Shown one piece after another: positions 24,074 to 31,707 of a DNA stretch of 43,496 nt. This DNA comes from an uncultured Eubacteriales bacterium. GTDB taxonomy: Bacteria > Bacillota > Clostridia > TANB77 > UBA1234. Every line of letters starts with the position of its first letter. Positions within the stretch are counted from its first letter, which is position 1. Location: contig CASDSU010000028.1 in the NCBI GenBank assembly GCA_949283575.1, positions 455,706 through 499,201 of the forward strand, read 5' to 3'. Made by a program: the position numbers and the translations under genes. The notes beneath the pieces are model-generated. The model ran no database searches. It was not told the origin of the DNA and saw only the letters and a program-made list of their open reading frames with translations.

Positions 24074-26212
24074 TTATGCATGAAGGCTAGAAAAGTTCTT
24101 TGCCTTCTTAAGGTTCGGGAGAGAATTCTTGAAAAAAATTTGAATCTTATGATTGTAAAACTCCTTTGCTTGGTCGAATGTGCAGAGTTTGTCACGGTTC
24201 TGGCTGAGGACTTTTGCAAGTTTGGGATCAAGTTCCCAATCATCTTCAAAGGTCTTATTGGCCAGCCAACTTGCGAGCAAATCACGCTTTTCGCTCAAGT
24301 TGTTAATTCGTTCATCAGAGGATTCGATTTCAACGTTCCCGAAAAGTGTAACTTTGCGCAGAACGTATTCGTTTCGTTCATAGTCGTATTCTTTGCGATG
24401 TTCGACATGAACAAGCTGCGGAGCCACCTCCTTGAGAATAGAAATGTCCACCATGATAGACGAAGAAATCAGATACAGCGTCTGCTGGCTATTGTCACCT
24501 TTGTATTTCAAAGAAATATTTCGGGGCAGGCCGAGAATGTATCTGCTAGGCAGAGTTGCCGAGAAGAGATTGAGCTTGCGCTTAGAAGGATCGTTAGGGT
24601 TAGAATACCACCCATTAGATTCTCTGATGTACAAAAACTCAACCAGTCCTGCGGCACAAGCCTTCAGAATGTCGTTGCGATTACCAGTAGAGTAGATTTC
24701 GCCGTAGATATTCTCAAGAATATCATAAAGCTTGGAACGAAGCTCAAGCACTCGGAAGTAGTTACGTTCCAATACTCCCTTAAAAGGATCATCGCTATAG
24801 AGCATTCTCTGTTTTACAAGGTTGAAGCAATCAAGTTCTGCGAGAAGATCACTTTTAATTTCCTTGGAAAACATGTTGTACGAAACGTTGGATTGCTTGA
24901 TACCACCGAATTCAGAGAGAGCTGCGATTGTTACTACATCGGACAGAACTCCCAACTTGTGGGCTTCTACGATCATTCTGGCATAGCGTACCGAAAGAGG
25001 CAGCTGCGCCATGACATGGCCGATCTCAGTGATTTGATTGTTAGCATCAAAAGCACCAAGAGTGCGAAGGGTCTTCTGCGATGCCAGAATCTTCTCGAGC
25101 GGAGGCTGATGGAAGAACGTGACTGTGGTCGCATCTACGCCGATCGAGGCCAGTTTGAGAACAATCTGATTGATAGAACCCGTGTAGATGTCCGGAGTGG
25201 GATACTCTTCCAAATTCTTCAGAGGAATGTCATTGCACCAAATGTAGACGCCAGGCTTGGTACGTCCGGCTCGGCCTTTGCGCTGGATGTGGTCAGATCT
25301 ACTAATCTTACCGATAGTAAGAGTATCGAGACCTTCAACATTCTCCATATGTCGCTCGAGGCCACTGTCCACAACAGCATCAATATCAGGGATAGTGATA
25401 CTGGTCTGGGCAATGTTAGTAGCAATGATTACCTTAGGCTTATCAGTGGGCTTGAAAACAATCTGCTGCTCAGAAAGCGGCAAATCGCCATGAAGTCGAA
25501 GCATTTCTGCGTCAAGACTCATTTTTTCGAGCTCTTTGATTGTCTTTTCAATCTCGCGCTTACCAGGAACAAATGCCAAAACATTATGGCTTTTGTTTGC
25601 AAGTTCGTAAATGGAATTCACGAAATCCTTATCACGACGCTCGATTTCTGTGACATGATACTGCTTACCAGGAATCTGAAGTACAGCCGCGTTGTTGAAA
25701 AACTTGGAAGTACCTTCGATGTCCATGGTTGCAGACATCAGGATGACCTTGGTTTTCCAGCCAGAGAGAATTTTCTGATGAATCCATGCAACGAGCGTTT
25801 CGACATTGATTGTCCACTCCTGCAATTCATCAATGATGAGTACACCGTTTTCAAGGGTGTTGTTGTGATGAAGCTCTTTCATTAGTTCCAGACCCTCAGT
25901 AGTATAGAGGATTCTGGTTCGCTTAGAGAAAGCTTTATCGTATCCGGTCTGAAAACCAACAAGTTCACCAACTTCAGAGTGTAACTCGCTGGACACACGA
26001 TCACAGAGAGAAGCAGCTGCAGTTCTGGAAGGTACGGTTAGTACAACATTGCTGTAACCAGCTTCCAGTAGGTATTGAGGTACCTGGGTCGATTTGCCAG
26101 CACCAGTTTCGGCAGAAATGATGCAGACTTGGTTGTTTTTAACCATATCCAAAATCTGTTGTTTGTACTTGGTTACAGGGTAATAATTCCGTTCGACTAA
26201 GTTGTTTTCCAT
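24074..26212 (-). CDS. DEAH-type (HrpA/HrpB-like) ATP-dependent RNA helicase, probably acquired
   Basis: The 712 residues carry the superfamily 2 motifs in order: motif I SAETGAGKST (about 33-42), motif II, motif III MSATMD (159-163), motif V ATNIAQTSITIPD and motif VI QRKGRAGRTKPG, then an HA2 ratchet region. Motif II reads DELQ (128-131) where the family has DEAH. HrpA-like helicases unwind RNA and are 3' to 5' translocases. At 712 residues this is shorter than HrpA (about 1300). GC is about 45% in the lines I counted, against about 30-35% next door, which points to horizontal transfer. ATG 26212 is preferred to 26233 since AAAGGGAG lies 6-9 nt before it. Confidence 0.88.
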   Translation of the reverse strand: MENNLVERNYYPVTKYKQQILDMVKNNQVCIISAETGAGKSTQVPQYLLEAGYSNVVLTVPSRTAAASLCDRVSSELHSEVGELVGFQTGYDKAFSKRTRILYTTEGLELMKELHHNNTLENGVLIIDELQEWTINVETLVAWIHQKILSGWKTKVILMSATMDIEGTSKFFNNAAVLQIPGKQYHVTEIERRDKDFVNSIYELANKSHNVLAFVPGKREIEKTIKELEKMSLDAEMLRLHGDLPLSEQQIVFKPTDKPKVIIATNIAQTSITIPDIDAVVDSGLERHMENVEGLDTLTIGKISRSDHIQRKGRAGRTKPGVYIWCNDIPLKNLEEYPTPDIYTGSINQIVLKLASIGVDATTVTFFHQPPLEKILASQKTLRTLGAFDANNQITEIGHVMAQLPLSVRYARMIVEAHKLGVLSDVVTIAALSEFGGIKQSNVSYNMFSKEIKSDLLAELDCFNLVKQRMLYSDDPFKGVLERNYFRVLELRSKLYDILENIYGEIYSTGNRNDILKACAAGLVEFLYIRESNGWYSNPNDPSKRKLNLFSATLPSRYILGLPRNISLKYKGDNSQQTLYLISSSIMVDISILKEVAPQLVHVEHRKEYDYERNEYVLRKVTLFGNVEIESSDERINNLSEKRDLLASWLANKTFEDDWELDPKLAKVLSQNRDKLCTFDQAKEFYNHKIQIFFKNSLPNLKKAKNFSSLHA

Positions 26213-26274
26213 GTTGATCTCCCTTTCTGTCATTATATAAATGACTGTAAAAATTTAATGAAACGTCCACAAAT

Positions 26275-26303
26275 ATTGTAACATTTTTAACAGATTATGT
26301 CAA
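26275..26303 (-). promoter_or_regulatory. Promoter of the helicase gene
   Basis: On the minus strand TTGACA (26303-26298) and TACAAT (26280-26275) are spaced by 17 nt, giving a leader of about 55 nt before ATG 26212. The promoter has native AT-rich character although the gene does not. Confidence 0.8.
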
Positions 26304-26328
26304 GTTGACAAATTCTAGTTTTTGGTAA

Positions 26329-26357
26329 TTGCCAAGCCATTTTTAATGTAGTAAAAT
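26329..26357 (+). promoter_or_regulatory. Promoter of the prepilin-like gene
   Basis: TTGCCA (26329-26334) and TAAAAT (26352-26357) are spaced by 17 nt, 42 nt before ATG 26400. It diverges from the helicase promoter. Confidence 0.6.
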
Positions 26358-26399
26358 AATTGTAAGTAGGTGTATTATGATAGGAAGAGGAGTGATAAT

Positions 26400-27854
26400 A
26401 TGCGTGATTCTAAGGGTATATCAATGATTTCACTTATTGTTACTGTTATATGTATGATCTTGCTTGCTTCAATAGCAATTGGAACAGGTTCTAAATATAT
26501 AAGAGAGAGCAGAAGTAACGATAGAGCCGCTTTTGTATCTGTTATGTCAAACGCAGTAGCAAGAAGACATGCTGATACCGTTTTGAATTCAACTGCATAT
26601 CCATATCTAGGATATTACATAAATGATAGCGTAATATTTGAAAAAATATTCGTTCCAAAAGTATCTGAGCCGATAAAATATGAAAATGGAATTTGGTATG
26701 TATTAGATACTTCTACAGCTAGAGAATTAGGTGTAAAAGAACCAGAAAAATATATAGAAACGATAGACATAAGTTATCCAGAAATAGTAAAAGTTGCGTT
26801 AGTTGATTATGCAACTGGAAAAGTTTATTTAATAGATGCAAAAGCTTCAGAAATGTCAGGGTTAGATAGTATTATTTCTGGACCAGTAGTAGGACATGAC
26901 CATAGATATGTAGACGAAATAAATTATCCAAACTGTACAGAGCCATTAAAATGTGCAGATTGTGGATTTATATTGAAAGAATCATTAGGTCACAAATATG
27001 ATGCTGATAAATTACCAGAACCAGCATCTGGCGACGAAGAAAATGCCCATTATAATAGACAATGTATAGTCTGTGGAATGCAGGGTGGATATGAACCACA
27101 TGATTTTGAATATTTACATCTTGTAAAAAATGGTAATTGGCATCATAGAGCATATTGTATAATTTGTGGTTATGAAAAGAAATATGGAATAGCAACAGAA
27201 GAAAGATGTACAGAAGTAATAAAATTACCTGAATCAGATTCTGAAAGAACTAATAACCATATTCGTTCTTGTAGAGTTTGTGGACATTCTGTAAATGAAG
27301 GGCACAACATAGGATATAGAAGAATTTCGGAAAGTATGCATGAAGTATATTGTACAAATGAACTTTGTGGATATAGAATAAGAAGAGAGTATCACGTTGA
27401 TAATGACAACAACAGTAAATGTGATTTATGTAATTCAGATATAGTTTCATACTCATATCCACAGTTAGGAATCGTTGAAATGTCAAATGCGAATCCGCTT
27501 AGTGAAGAACAAAAATATGTGGCTAAGTACGGGGACAATATTTCATTAAAAATAATAGCTGATAAAGCGATAAAGAAAGAAACTCTAGATATTACAATTG
27601 CAGGACAAAAAGTTCCACAAGAGGCTTTGGTAACAACAGACAATAAAACGTGGAATATTATATTCTACTTGAATCCAAATGTAGCAATACCTAATGGAAA
27701 TATTGCATTTAGAATAACCTGTGAATCAATGTCGGGGGTTGAACTTCCAGCACCAGTGACATCACCATCAGATGGTAAGAGAGTTGTGTTTGACGGAACG
27801 GCACCATTAGTTCAATATATTCAAAAAGTAGATAGAATTGATGAAAAAGAATAA
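26400..27854 (+). CDS. Prepilin-like protein with six CxxC-type cysteine pairs
   Basis: The 484 residues begin with a short charged leader and a type IV pilin-like hydrophobic stretch (MRDSKGISMISLIVTVICMI), with G-I-S after the leader Lys but no Glu at position +5. A beta-rich part runs to about 170. A cysteine-rich central region (about 179-345) then follows, with pairs C185/C188, C222/C225, a CIIC near 253, CRVC near 291, C(4)C near 318 and CDLC near 341. The pairs are interleaved with His-rich spacers (GHDHRYVD, GHKYDADK, NWHHRAY). This looks like repeated zinc-ribbon-type modules. A last beta domain may be Ig-like. ATG 26400 has AGAGGAG upstream; the ATG 30 nt earlier lacks one. Function unknown. 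Confidence 0.75.
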   Translation: MRDSKGISMISLIVTVICMILLASIAIGTGSKYIRESRSNDRAAFVSVMSNAVARRHADTVLNSTAYPYLGYYINDSVIFEKIFVPKVSEPIKYENGIWYVLDTSTARELGVKEPEKYIETIDISYPEIVKVALVDYATGKVYLIDAKASEMSGLDSIISGPVVGHDHRYVDEINYPNCTEPLKCADCGFILKESLGHKYDADKLPEPASGDEENAHYNRQCIVCGMQGGYEPHDFEYLHLVKNGNWHHRAYCIICGYEKKYGIATEERCTEVIKLPESDSERTNNHIRSCRVCGHSVNEGHNIGYRRISESMHEVYCTNELCGYRIRREYHVDNDNNSKCDLCNSDIVSYSYPQLGIVEMSNANPLSEEQKYVAKYGDNISLKIIADKAIKKETLDITIAGQKVPQEALVTTDNKTWNIIFYLNPNVAIPNGNIAFRITCESMSGVELPAPVTSPSDGKRVVFDGTAPLVQYIQKVDRIDEKE

Positions 27855-27862
27855 AATAAAAT

Positions 27863-27897
27863 AAAAAAGATATTAGATTAAATCTAATATCTTTTTT
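27863..27897. terminator. Bidirectional terminator between convergent genes
   Basis: AAAAAAGATATTAGATT (27863-27879) is mirrored by AATCTAATATCTTTTTT (27881-27897), a 17-bp palindrome overlapping the stop codon of the minus-strand gene. Confidence 0.9.
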
Positions 27898-28894
27898 AAT
27901 GCTTCATACGAATATCTTCACCAAAAAATCTGCATATGTTAAAGTGACCAATTAATCTAGATAAGATACGAGAATCATACATTTTACTAAGCTCTTCAAG
28001 AGAAAAATTAGTAGAAATTATAGTCTTAGTATTTGGAGTAATAAGTCTTGCATTAAGAATTGTAAATATTTCTGAAAATTTAGCTGCAGTAAGATTTTCT
28101 GTTCCTAAGTCATCGATAATCAAAAGATTAACATTAAAAAGACTATTATATAAATCATTTGAAGAACTATTCGAATATTTGTTATTGTATTTATAATTAA
28201 AAATATTATCTAAAAGAAGAGGTGATGTCTGATATAAAACATTGTAGCCGTCTTTAATCACTTCATTAGCTATACAACTTGAAATATATGTTTTTCCAAT
28301 TCCTGTAGACCCAGTAAATAAAAGGTTCTTTTGATTTGGATTGTCAAAATTCTTTATAAATTCTTCAGAAATGTTCAAAATCTTTTTGACATTTTCACGA
28401 GGCGAAATATCTGATTTGTATTTTTGAGGATTAGGAACATCAGAAAATAAATTTAAATCAAGATTTGCAAAAGTTTCAGTTTTAAGACTGTGCATATTTG
28501 ATTTGTTATAAGCTTCATTTAAAAGTTCTTGTCTCATACATGAACACATTTCACTTAAGCCGTCGTTTATAATATATCCAGTGTCGTTACACTTGTGGCA
28601 AGAATATTTTGGAACTAAAGTGATATTTAATTCTTTCAAAATGTCCTCTTTAACATTTTTAAGAGAAATAATCTTAGATTGTAATTCCTCAATTTCTTTT
28701 TTTGTTTCAGCAGAAGATTGTTTTATTGAAAGTTTAGCAGTTTGAATTCCAAGTTTAGTAATTTCCCTATCTATTTCAGAAAGTTTAGGAGTAGATTCAT
28801 ATATTGCTTTTTTCTCAGAAAGAAACTGAGCATCTGCTTGATTGCGCTTTATTTCATATTGTCGTTCAATTCGCTTAATTGCTTCTGCAAACAT
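27896..28894 (-). CDS. dnaI: DnaI/DnaC-like helicase-loader ATPase
   Basis: Loaders of this type place the replicative helicase on DNA together with DnaD and DnaB. The 332 residues have an N-terminal coiled-coil region, a four-Cys zinc site (C99, C102, C117, C119) and a AAA+ domain. That domain has Walker A TGSTGIGKT (about 196-204), Walker B LLIIDDLGTE, and the arginine-bearing end ILSRLIGHFNICRFFG. Zinc site plus AAA+ domain is the DnaI layout rather than the IstB transposition type. GGAGGG lies just upstream. Its gene is 23 nt from dnaD, an arrangement usual on clostridial chromosomes. Confidence 0.88.
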   Translation of the reverse strand: MFAEAIKRIERQYEIKRNQADAQFLSEKKAIYESTPKLSEIDREITKLGIQTAKLSIKQSSAETKKEIEELQSKIISLKNVKEDILKELNITLVPKYSCHKCNDTGYIINDGLSEMCSCMRQELLNEAYNKSNMHSLKTETFANLDLNLFSDVPNPQKYKSDISPRENVKKILNISEEFIKNFDNPNQKNLLFTGSTGIGKTYISSCIANEVIKDGYNVLYQTSPLLLDNIFNYKYNNKYSNSSSNDLYNSLFNVNLLIIDDLGTENLTAAKFSEIFTILNARLITPNTKTIISTNFSLEELSKMYDSRILSRLIGHFNICRFFGEDIRMKH

Positions 28895-28917
28895 AAAAAC
28901 CCTCCTTAAAAATAAAA

Positions 28918-29895
28918 TTAATTCATGTAAAATTGACTAAAATCATTGATTTGAGTAGATTCATTAGTATTATGAAATTTCTGGATTGATGGAATACTTG
29001 AAATAGTTTGTTGTTTGAAATCTTTTTGCTTTTGTTTTTGTTCTTTCATAAAAGTTGTTATTTCTTCTTCGGTTGAAAGTTTACGTTCATGCCAATCAGA
29101 AATGATTCTGTCAATATAATCAAAGCTAGGATTAGTTTTTGAAGTAGTCTTTTTAAGAGCGATTTCTATAACATTCAAAGGATAATTAAAATCCATAACC
29201 CATTTGTCTACATAAGCTTCTTCATATTGAGATAACTTTCTAGAAAGCCCTAATTTTTTAGAAACAGTTTTCTTTATATTCATCAAATTCTCGAAGTTTG
29301 CATAATATTCATCAAGTTCATTCATATTCGTTATATTATTTTTATTCCAACCATCAGCAACAGCGAAAAGATAATTTCTGTGTAAAGCCTGTCTATCAAA
29401 ACAATACTGAAATAGGGCAATTACAACATCTTCGTCAAATTTATATTTAGAGAAAAGCATATCTATATCTGTATACCAAGTTGGTGACATAACACCTTGG
29501 AAAAACATTGCATTAATTGCACTTATAGCCTGAGTTCTTGCAACATTTTTTGCAGTGTTAGCCATAGCATCTTCTAATGATGTAGTCATTTTTGGCTTAT
29601 ATATTTTATCAACCTCTTGTTGTTTTAAGTCTGATAAAATATATGTCTTTTGTCTTTTCATTATTACATTATTTTTTTCCCAATATTTTAAACCTTGCTC
29701 AACAGTGGATAATGGGATTGATAATTTCTTTGATAAGTCTAGTGGAGATATTTCACTATTATATTTACATAAAAATAAACAGTATAAATAAATCTTGACA
29801 TATTCGCCATTAGCAGCGCCAAGATGTTCTGTTATAAATACTTCTGGTACGTTTAAATCCGAAAAAAGCATTGAAGCTTTTTGTTCAAAGTTCAT
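28918..29895 (-). CDS. dnaD: DnaD-domain primosome protein
   Basis: DnaD proteins help DnaA- or PriA-dependent helicase loading at oriC and restart sites. The 325 residues show an N-terminal winged-helix-like part (LDLSKKLSIPLSTVEQGLKYWEKNNVI). Two DnaD/DnaB C-terminal motif regions follow (PTWYTDIDMLFSKYKFDEDVVIALFQYC, and YEEAYVDKWVMDFNYPLNVIEIAL with YIDRIISDWHER). The C-terminal tail is Gln/Lys-rich. The start has a GGGGGGAG site 5-7 nt upstream and its own promoter. Downstream dnaI is the functional partner. Confidence 0.88.
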   Translation of the reverse strand: MNFEQKASMLFSDLNVPEVFITEHLGAANGEYVKIYLYCLFLCKYNSEISPLDLSKKLSIPLSTVEQGLKYWEKNNVIMKRQKTYILSDLKQQEVDKIYKPKMTTSLEDAMANTAKNVARTQAISAINAMFFQGVMSPTWYTDIDMLFSKYKFDEDVVIALFQYCFDRQALHRNYLFAVADGWNKNNITNMNELDEYYANFENLMNIKKTVSKKLGLSRKLSQYEEAYVDKWVMDFNYPLNVIEIALKKTTSKTNPSFDYIDRIISDWHERKLSTEEEITTFMKEQKQKQKDFKQQTISSIPSIQKFHNTNESTQINDFSQFYMN

Positions 29896-29918
29896 TTATA
29901 TCTCCCCCCTATGGTAGT

Positions 29919-29947
29919 AATATACCTGTTTTAGGGGCTAAAATCAA
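29919..29947 (-). promoter_or_regulatory. Promoter of dnaD-dnaI
   Basis: On the minus strand TTGATT (29947-29942) and TATATT (29924-29919) are spaced by 17 nt. Transcription would start near 29912, next to the ribosome binding site. Confidence 0.65.
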
Positions 29948-29972
29948 CTTCTTTTTTTGTTCATATTATATA

Positions 29973-30145
29973 TTTATTTTAATGATGTGCACTTGGGTGC
30001 GGAGTATTAGGGGATAGTATTTGCCGAATGGCATAGATTTTCTTCTGCAGGGGGATACAGAAAATATTTTAGGAAATTTTAAAAAATTTTTTGGGGGATA
30101 ATATATTTTTTCTCCGCACCCAACTACACACCATTAAAAAATAAA
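29973..30145. repeat. 173-bp inverted-repeat element with three GGGGATA repeats
   Basis: Arms 29973-30004 and 30112-30145 match in inverted form, with CTTGGGTGCGGAG / CTCCGCACCCAA perfect from TTGGG inwards and more than 80% identity over about 32 nt. Between them GGGGATA occurs at 30010-30016, 30051-30057 and 30094-30100 (spacings 41 and 43 nt). Small hairpins TGCC-GAAT-GGCA and TTCTG/CAGAA are also present. There is no ORF. It lies between the PrgI-like gene and dnaD. It could be a MITE-like element, an origin or transfer site, or a structured RNA. Confidence 0.8.
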
Positions 30146-30146
30146 T

Positions 30147-30446
30147 TTATTTTTTATTTTCTTTATATTCATTTATATATTTTTTTGAACAAATATAATG
30201 TTTTAAAATACATATTAAAAAATGTAATAAGGGTTCCTTATGAATAGTAGTATTTGCAAGTAAAAATAATGGTAATAATCCGAGAATAAAGATATACATA
30301 GATGTCATAATAGATACTTCTAATTTCGACAAAACAAGGGCAAAAATGAATGAAATTATACAAAATGGCAAGCAGGTCTTATATTCAAATACACCTAAAA
30401 ATTTAGGGGAATAATCATAATTAAAGGGGAAGATAAATATACGCAT
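30147..30446 (-). CDS. PrgI/VirB3-like small membrane protein
   Basis: This 99-residue protein has a short polar start (IFPFNYDYSPKFLGVFEYK) and two hydrophobic segments (about 25-43 and 48-65), ending in a basic tail. The layout matches PrgI/VirB3, which sits next to the VirB4 ATPase at the inner face of type IV secretion channels. The call also leans on position: it follows VirB2- and VirB6-like genes as in Gram-positive conjugation operons. GAAAGGAT lies upstream of the ATG. The next gene in such operons should be virB4, but an inverted-repeat element begins right at its stop. Confidence 0.6.
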   Translation of the reverse strand: MRIFIFPFNYDYSPKFLGVFEYKTCLPFCIISFIFALVLSKLEVSIMTSMYIFILGLLPLFLLANTTIHKEPLLHFLICILKHYICSKKYINEYKENKK

Positions 30447-30459
30447 TTTGATATCCTTT

Positions 30460-31356
30460 CTATTTTGAAATCATGGAACGAATTCCTGCTAGACCTGTTT
30501 GAAAATTAGTTCCAATTCCCAGACCACCCATGAATTCTTTTACAAATTGATTTGATTTCAAAAGAGCAGTTATAGAGCCAACAAGAAGAATTTTATTAAA
30601 AAGAGAATTGTTGTTTTCGCGAATTAGAGCGTAAGGGATTAAAAGCATTACTGAAATAACAATTTGAAGAATTAGTAGTGAAAGAAGACATTTAAACCAG
30701 CTTTTAAAAAAACTTTCAGTTGAACTTGTTGACAGACATAGGATTGCAAAGGGGGATAATATCATCAATACTTCTACTAGAATATATCTAAATGCAAAAC
30801 TTATTATCAAGGCAAATGATGAGATAGAAAGCATTCCACTTAGGATACCATCAAGAGAAAAAATATCAAAAGAATTTGAAACGGAATTGTTTAAAAGTGA
30901 AATAAGTGTCTCAAAAGATATGTCTTTTCCGAAAATATTTTTTCCTAATTCACAAAAGAATGAACTTATAAGGTTGGTAGCAGAAATCAAAAATTTACAA
31001 ATAGACAGTGAATAATTCATTGTAATGCCTGCAAGAAAGGCCCTCATAAAGAATTTTGGTGGGGACTCTGTTTGTGTAGCAGTAAGATTTGCAATTAGAG
31101 ATCTGGCAGCATAATAAAGAACAAATGCAGTAAACAAACAATTAGCAAGAAGTAAAACGCCACTTGTAGGAGAATTACTAAAAAGTTTGTTCATTTTGTC
31201 TCCGGTCGAGAAAATATTCTTATCAATAAATACTAATTCATCTAAAAGTGGGAAAATATTTGAATCTATTGAGGAAAATAGGTTTGAACATAAAGTGTTA
31301 ATTATTTCAATTACTATTGATACAATATTTACACTGTTTGAAATTGAATCGTTCAT
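30460..31356 (-). CDS. TrbL/VirB6-like polytopic membrane protein
   Basis: The 298 residues contain about six hydrophobic segments after an N-terminal amphipathic region. The diagnostic central stretch YILVEVLMILSPFAILCLS, followed by the ESFFKSWFKCLL turn and another membrane helix, is typical of TrbL/VirB6 proteins (including CD1107-type proteins of clostridial elements) that form the channel base. The C-terminus has a Gly-rich end (FMGGLGIGTN). It lies 13 nt from the PrgI-like gene and 8 nt from the pilin-like gene, so all are translated from one message. Confidence 0.78.
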   Translation of the reverse strand: MNDSISNSVNIVSIVIEIINTLCSNLFSSIDSNIFPLLDELVFIDKNIFSTGDKMNKLFSNSPTSGVLLLANCLFTAFVLYYAARSLIANLTATQTESPPKFFMRAFLAGITMNYSLSICKFLISATNLISSFFCELGKNIFGKDISFETLISLLNNSVSNSFDIFSLDGILSGMLSISSFALIISFAFRYILVEVLMILSPFAILCLSTSSTESFFKSWFKCLLSLLILQIVISVMLLIPYALIRENNNSLFNKILLVGSITALLKSNQFVKEFMGGLGIGTNFQTGLAGIRSMISK

Positions 31357-31364
31357 GATAGCTC

Positions 31365-31691
31365 CTATCCAAATAGCGATTGAAGTGCTGAAATTACAGG
31401 ATCTATTAGCAGTATGAATGTATATGAAAAAATGGTACTCCTAATTAGTTTTTTGCCTGTTGCAATTTTTTCTTCATCACCAAAACTGAATTTTTTCATG
31501 AGTAATCCACTACCAATAGCTACTGCCGCAGCTGGTGTAGCTATCTTAACAATCCAGCTTTGAATTTCAGAAAGAGCAGCTGCTATTTTTGATGTTAAAT
31601 CATTTCCAGAAAAAAGTCCGGCATATGAAATACTTGTAAAAGATAAAACTAGTAGTGTTATCAACGTTAATGCTATAAATTTTTTCTTCAT
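31365..31691 (-). CDS. VirB2/TrbC-like pilin subunit
   Basis: The 108-residue protein has a clear signal peptide (MKKKFIALTLITLLVLSF, cleavage likely after SYA) and two hydrophobic helices. These are separated by a short charged loop (KKFSFGDEEKIATGKKLI), the standard VirB2/TrbC/Maff2 layout. Small residues dominate the first helix (ATPAAAVAIGSGLL). In Gram-positive systems such proteins form or line the conjugation channel. GGAGAT precedes the ATG. It is the second gene after the VirD4-like ATPase in this operon. Confidence 0.78.
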   Translation of the reverse strand: MKKKFIALTLITLLVLSFTSISYAGLFSGNDLTSKIAAALSEIQSWIVKIATPAAAVAIGSGLLMKKFSFGDEEKIATGKKLIRSTIFSYTFILLIDPVISALQSLFG

Positions 31692-31707
31692 AGTTAATCT
31701 CCTTGTT

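Noticed and set aside
24056-25885. A 609-codon plus-strand ORF opposite the helicase gene
   Set aside because: The minus-strand frame has all helicase motifs, promoter, ribosome binding site and terminator. The plus-strand frame has no recognisable domain and is a by-product of the gene's higher GC and codon bias.
27896-28894. An IstB-type transposition helper
   Set aside because: The N-terminal four-Cys zinc site, the DnaD neighbour and the lack of an IS21 transposase or terminal repeats point to a replication helicase loader.
29973-30145. A CRISPR array in the region with repeated GGGGATA
   Set aside because: The repeats are only 7 nt, there are three of them, the long arms are inverted rather than direct, and no cas gene is present.
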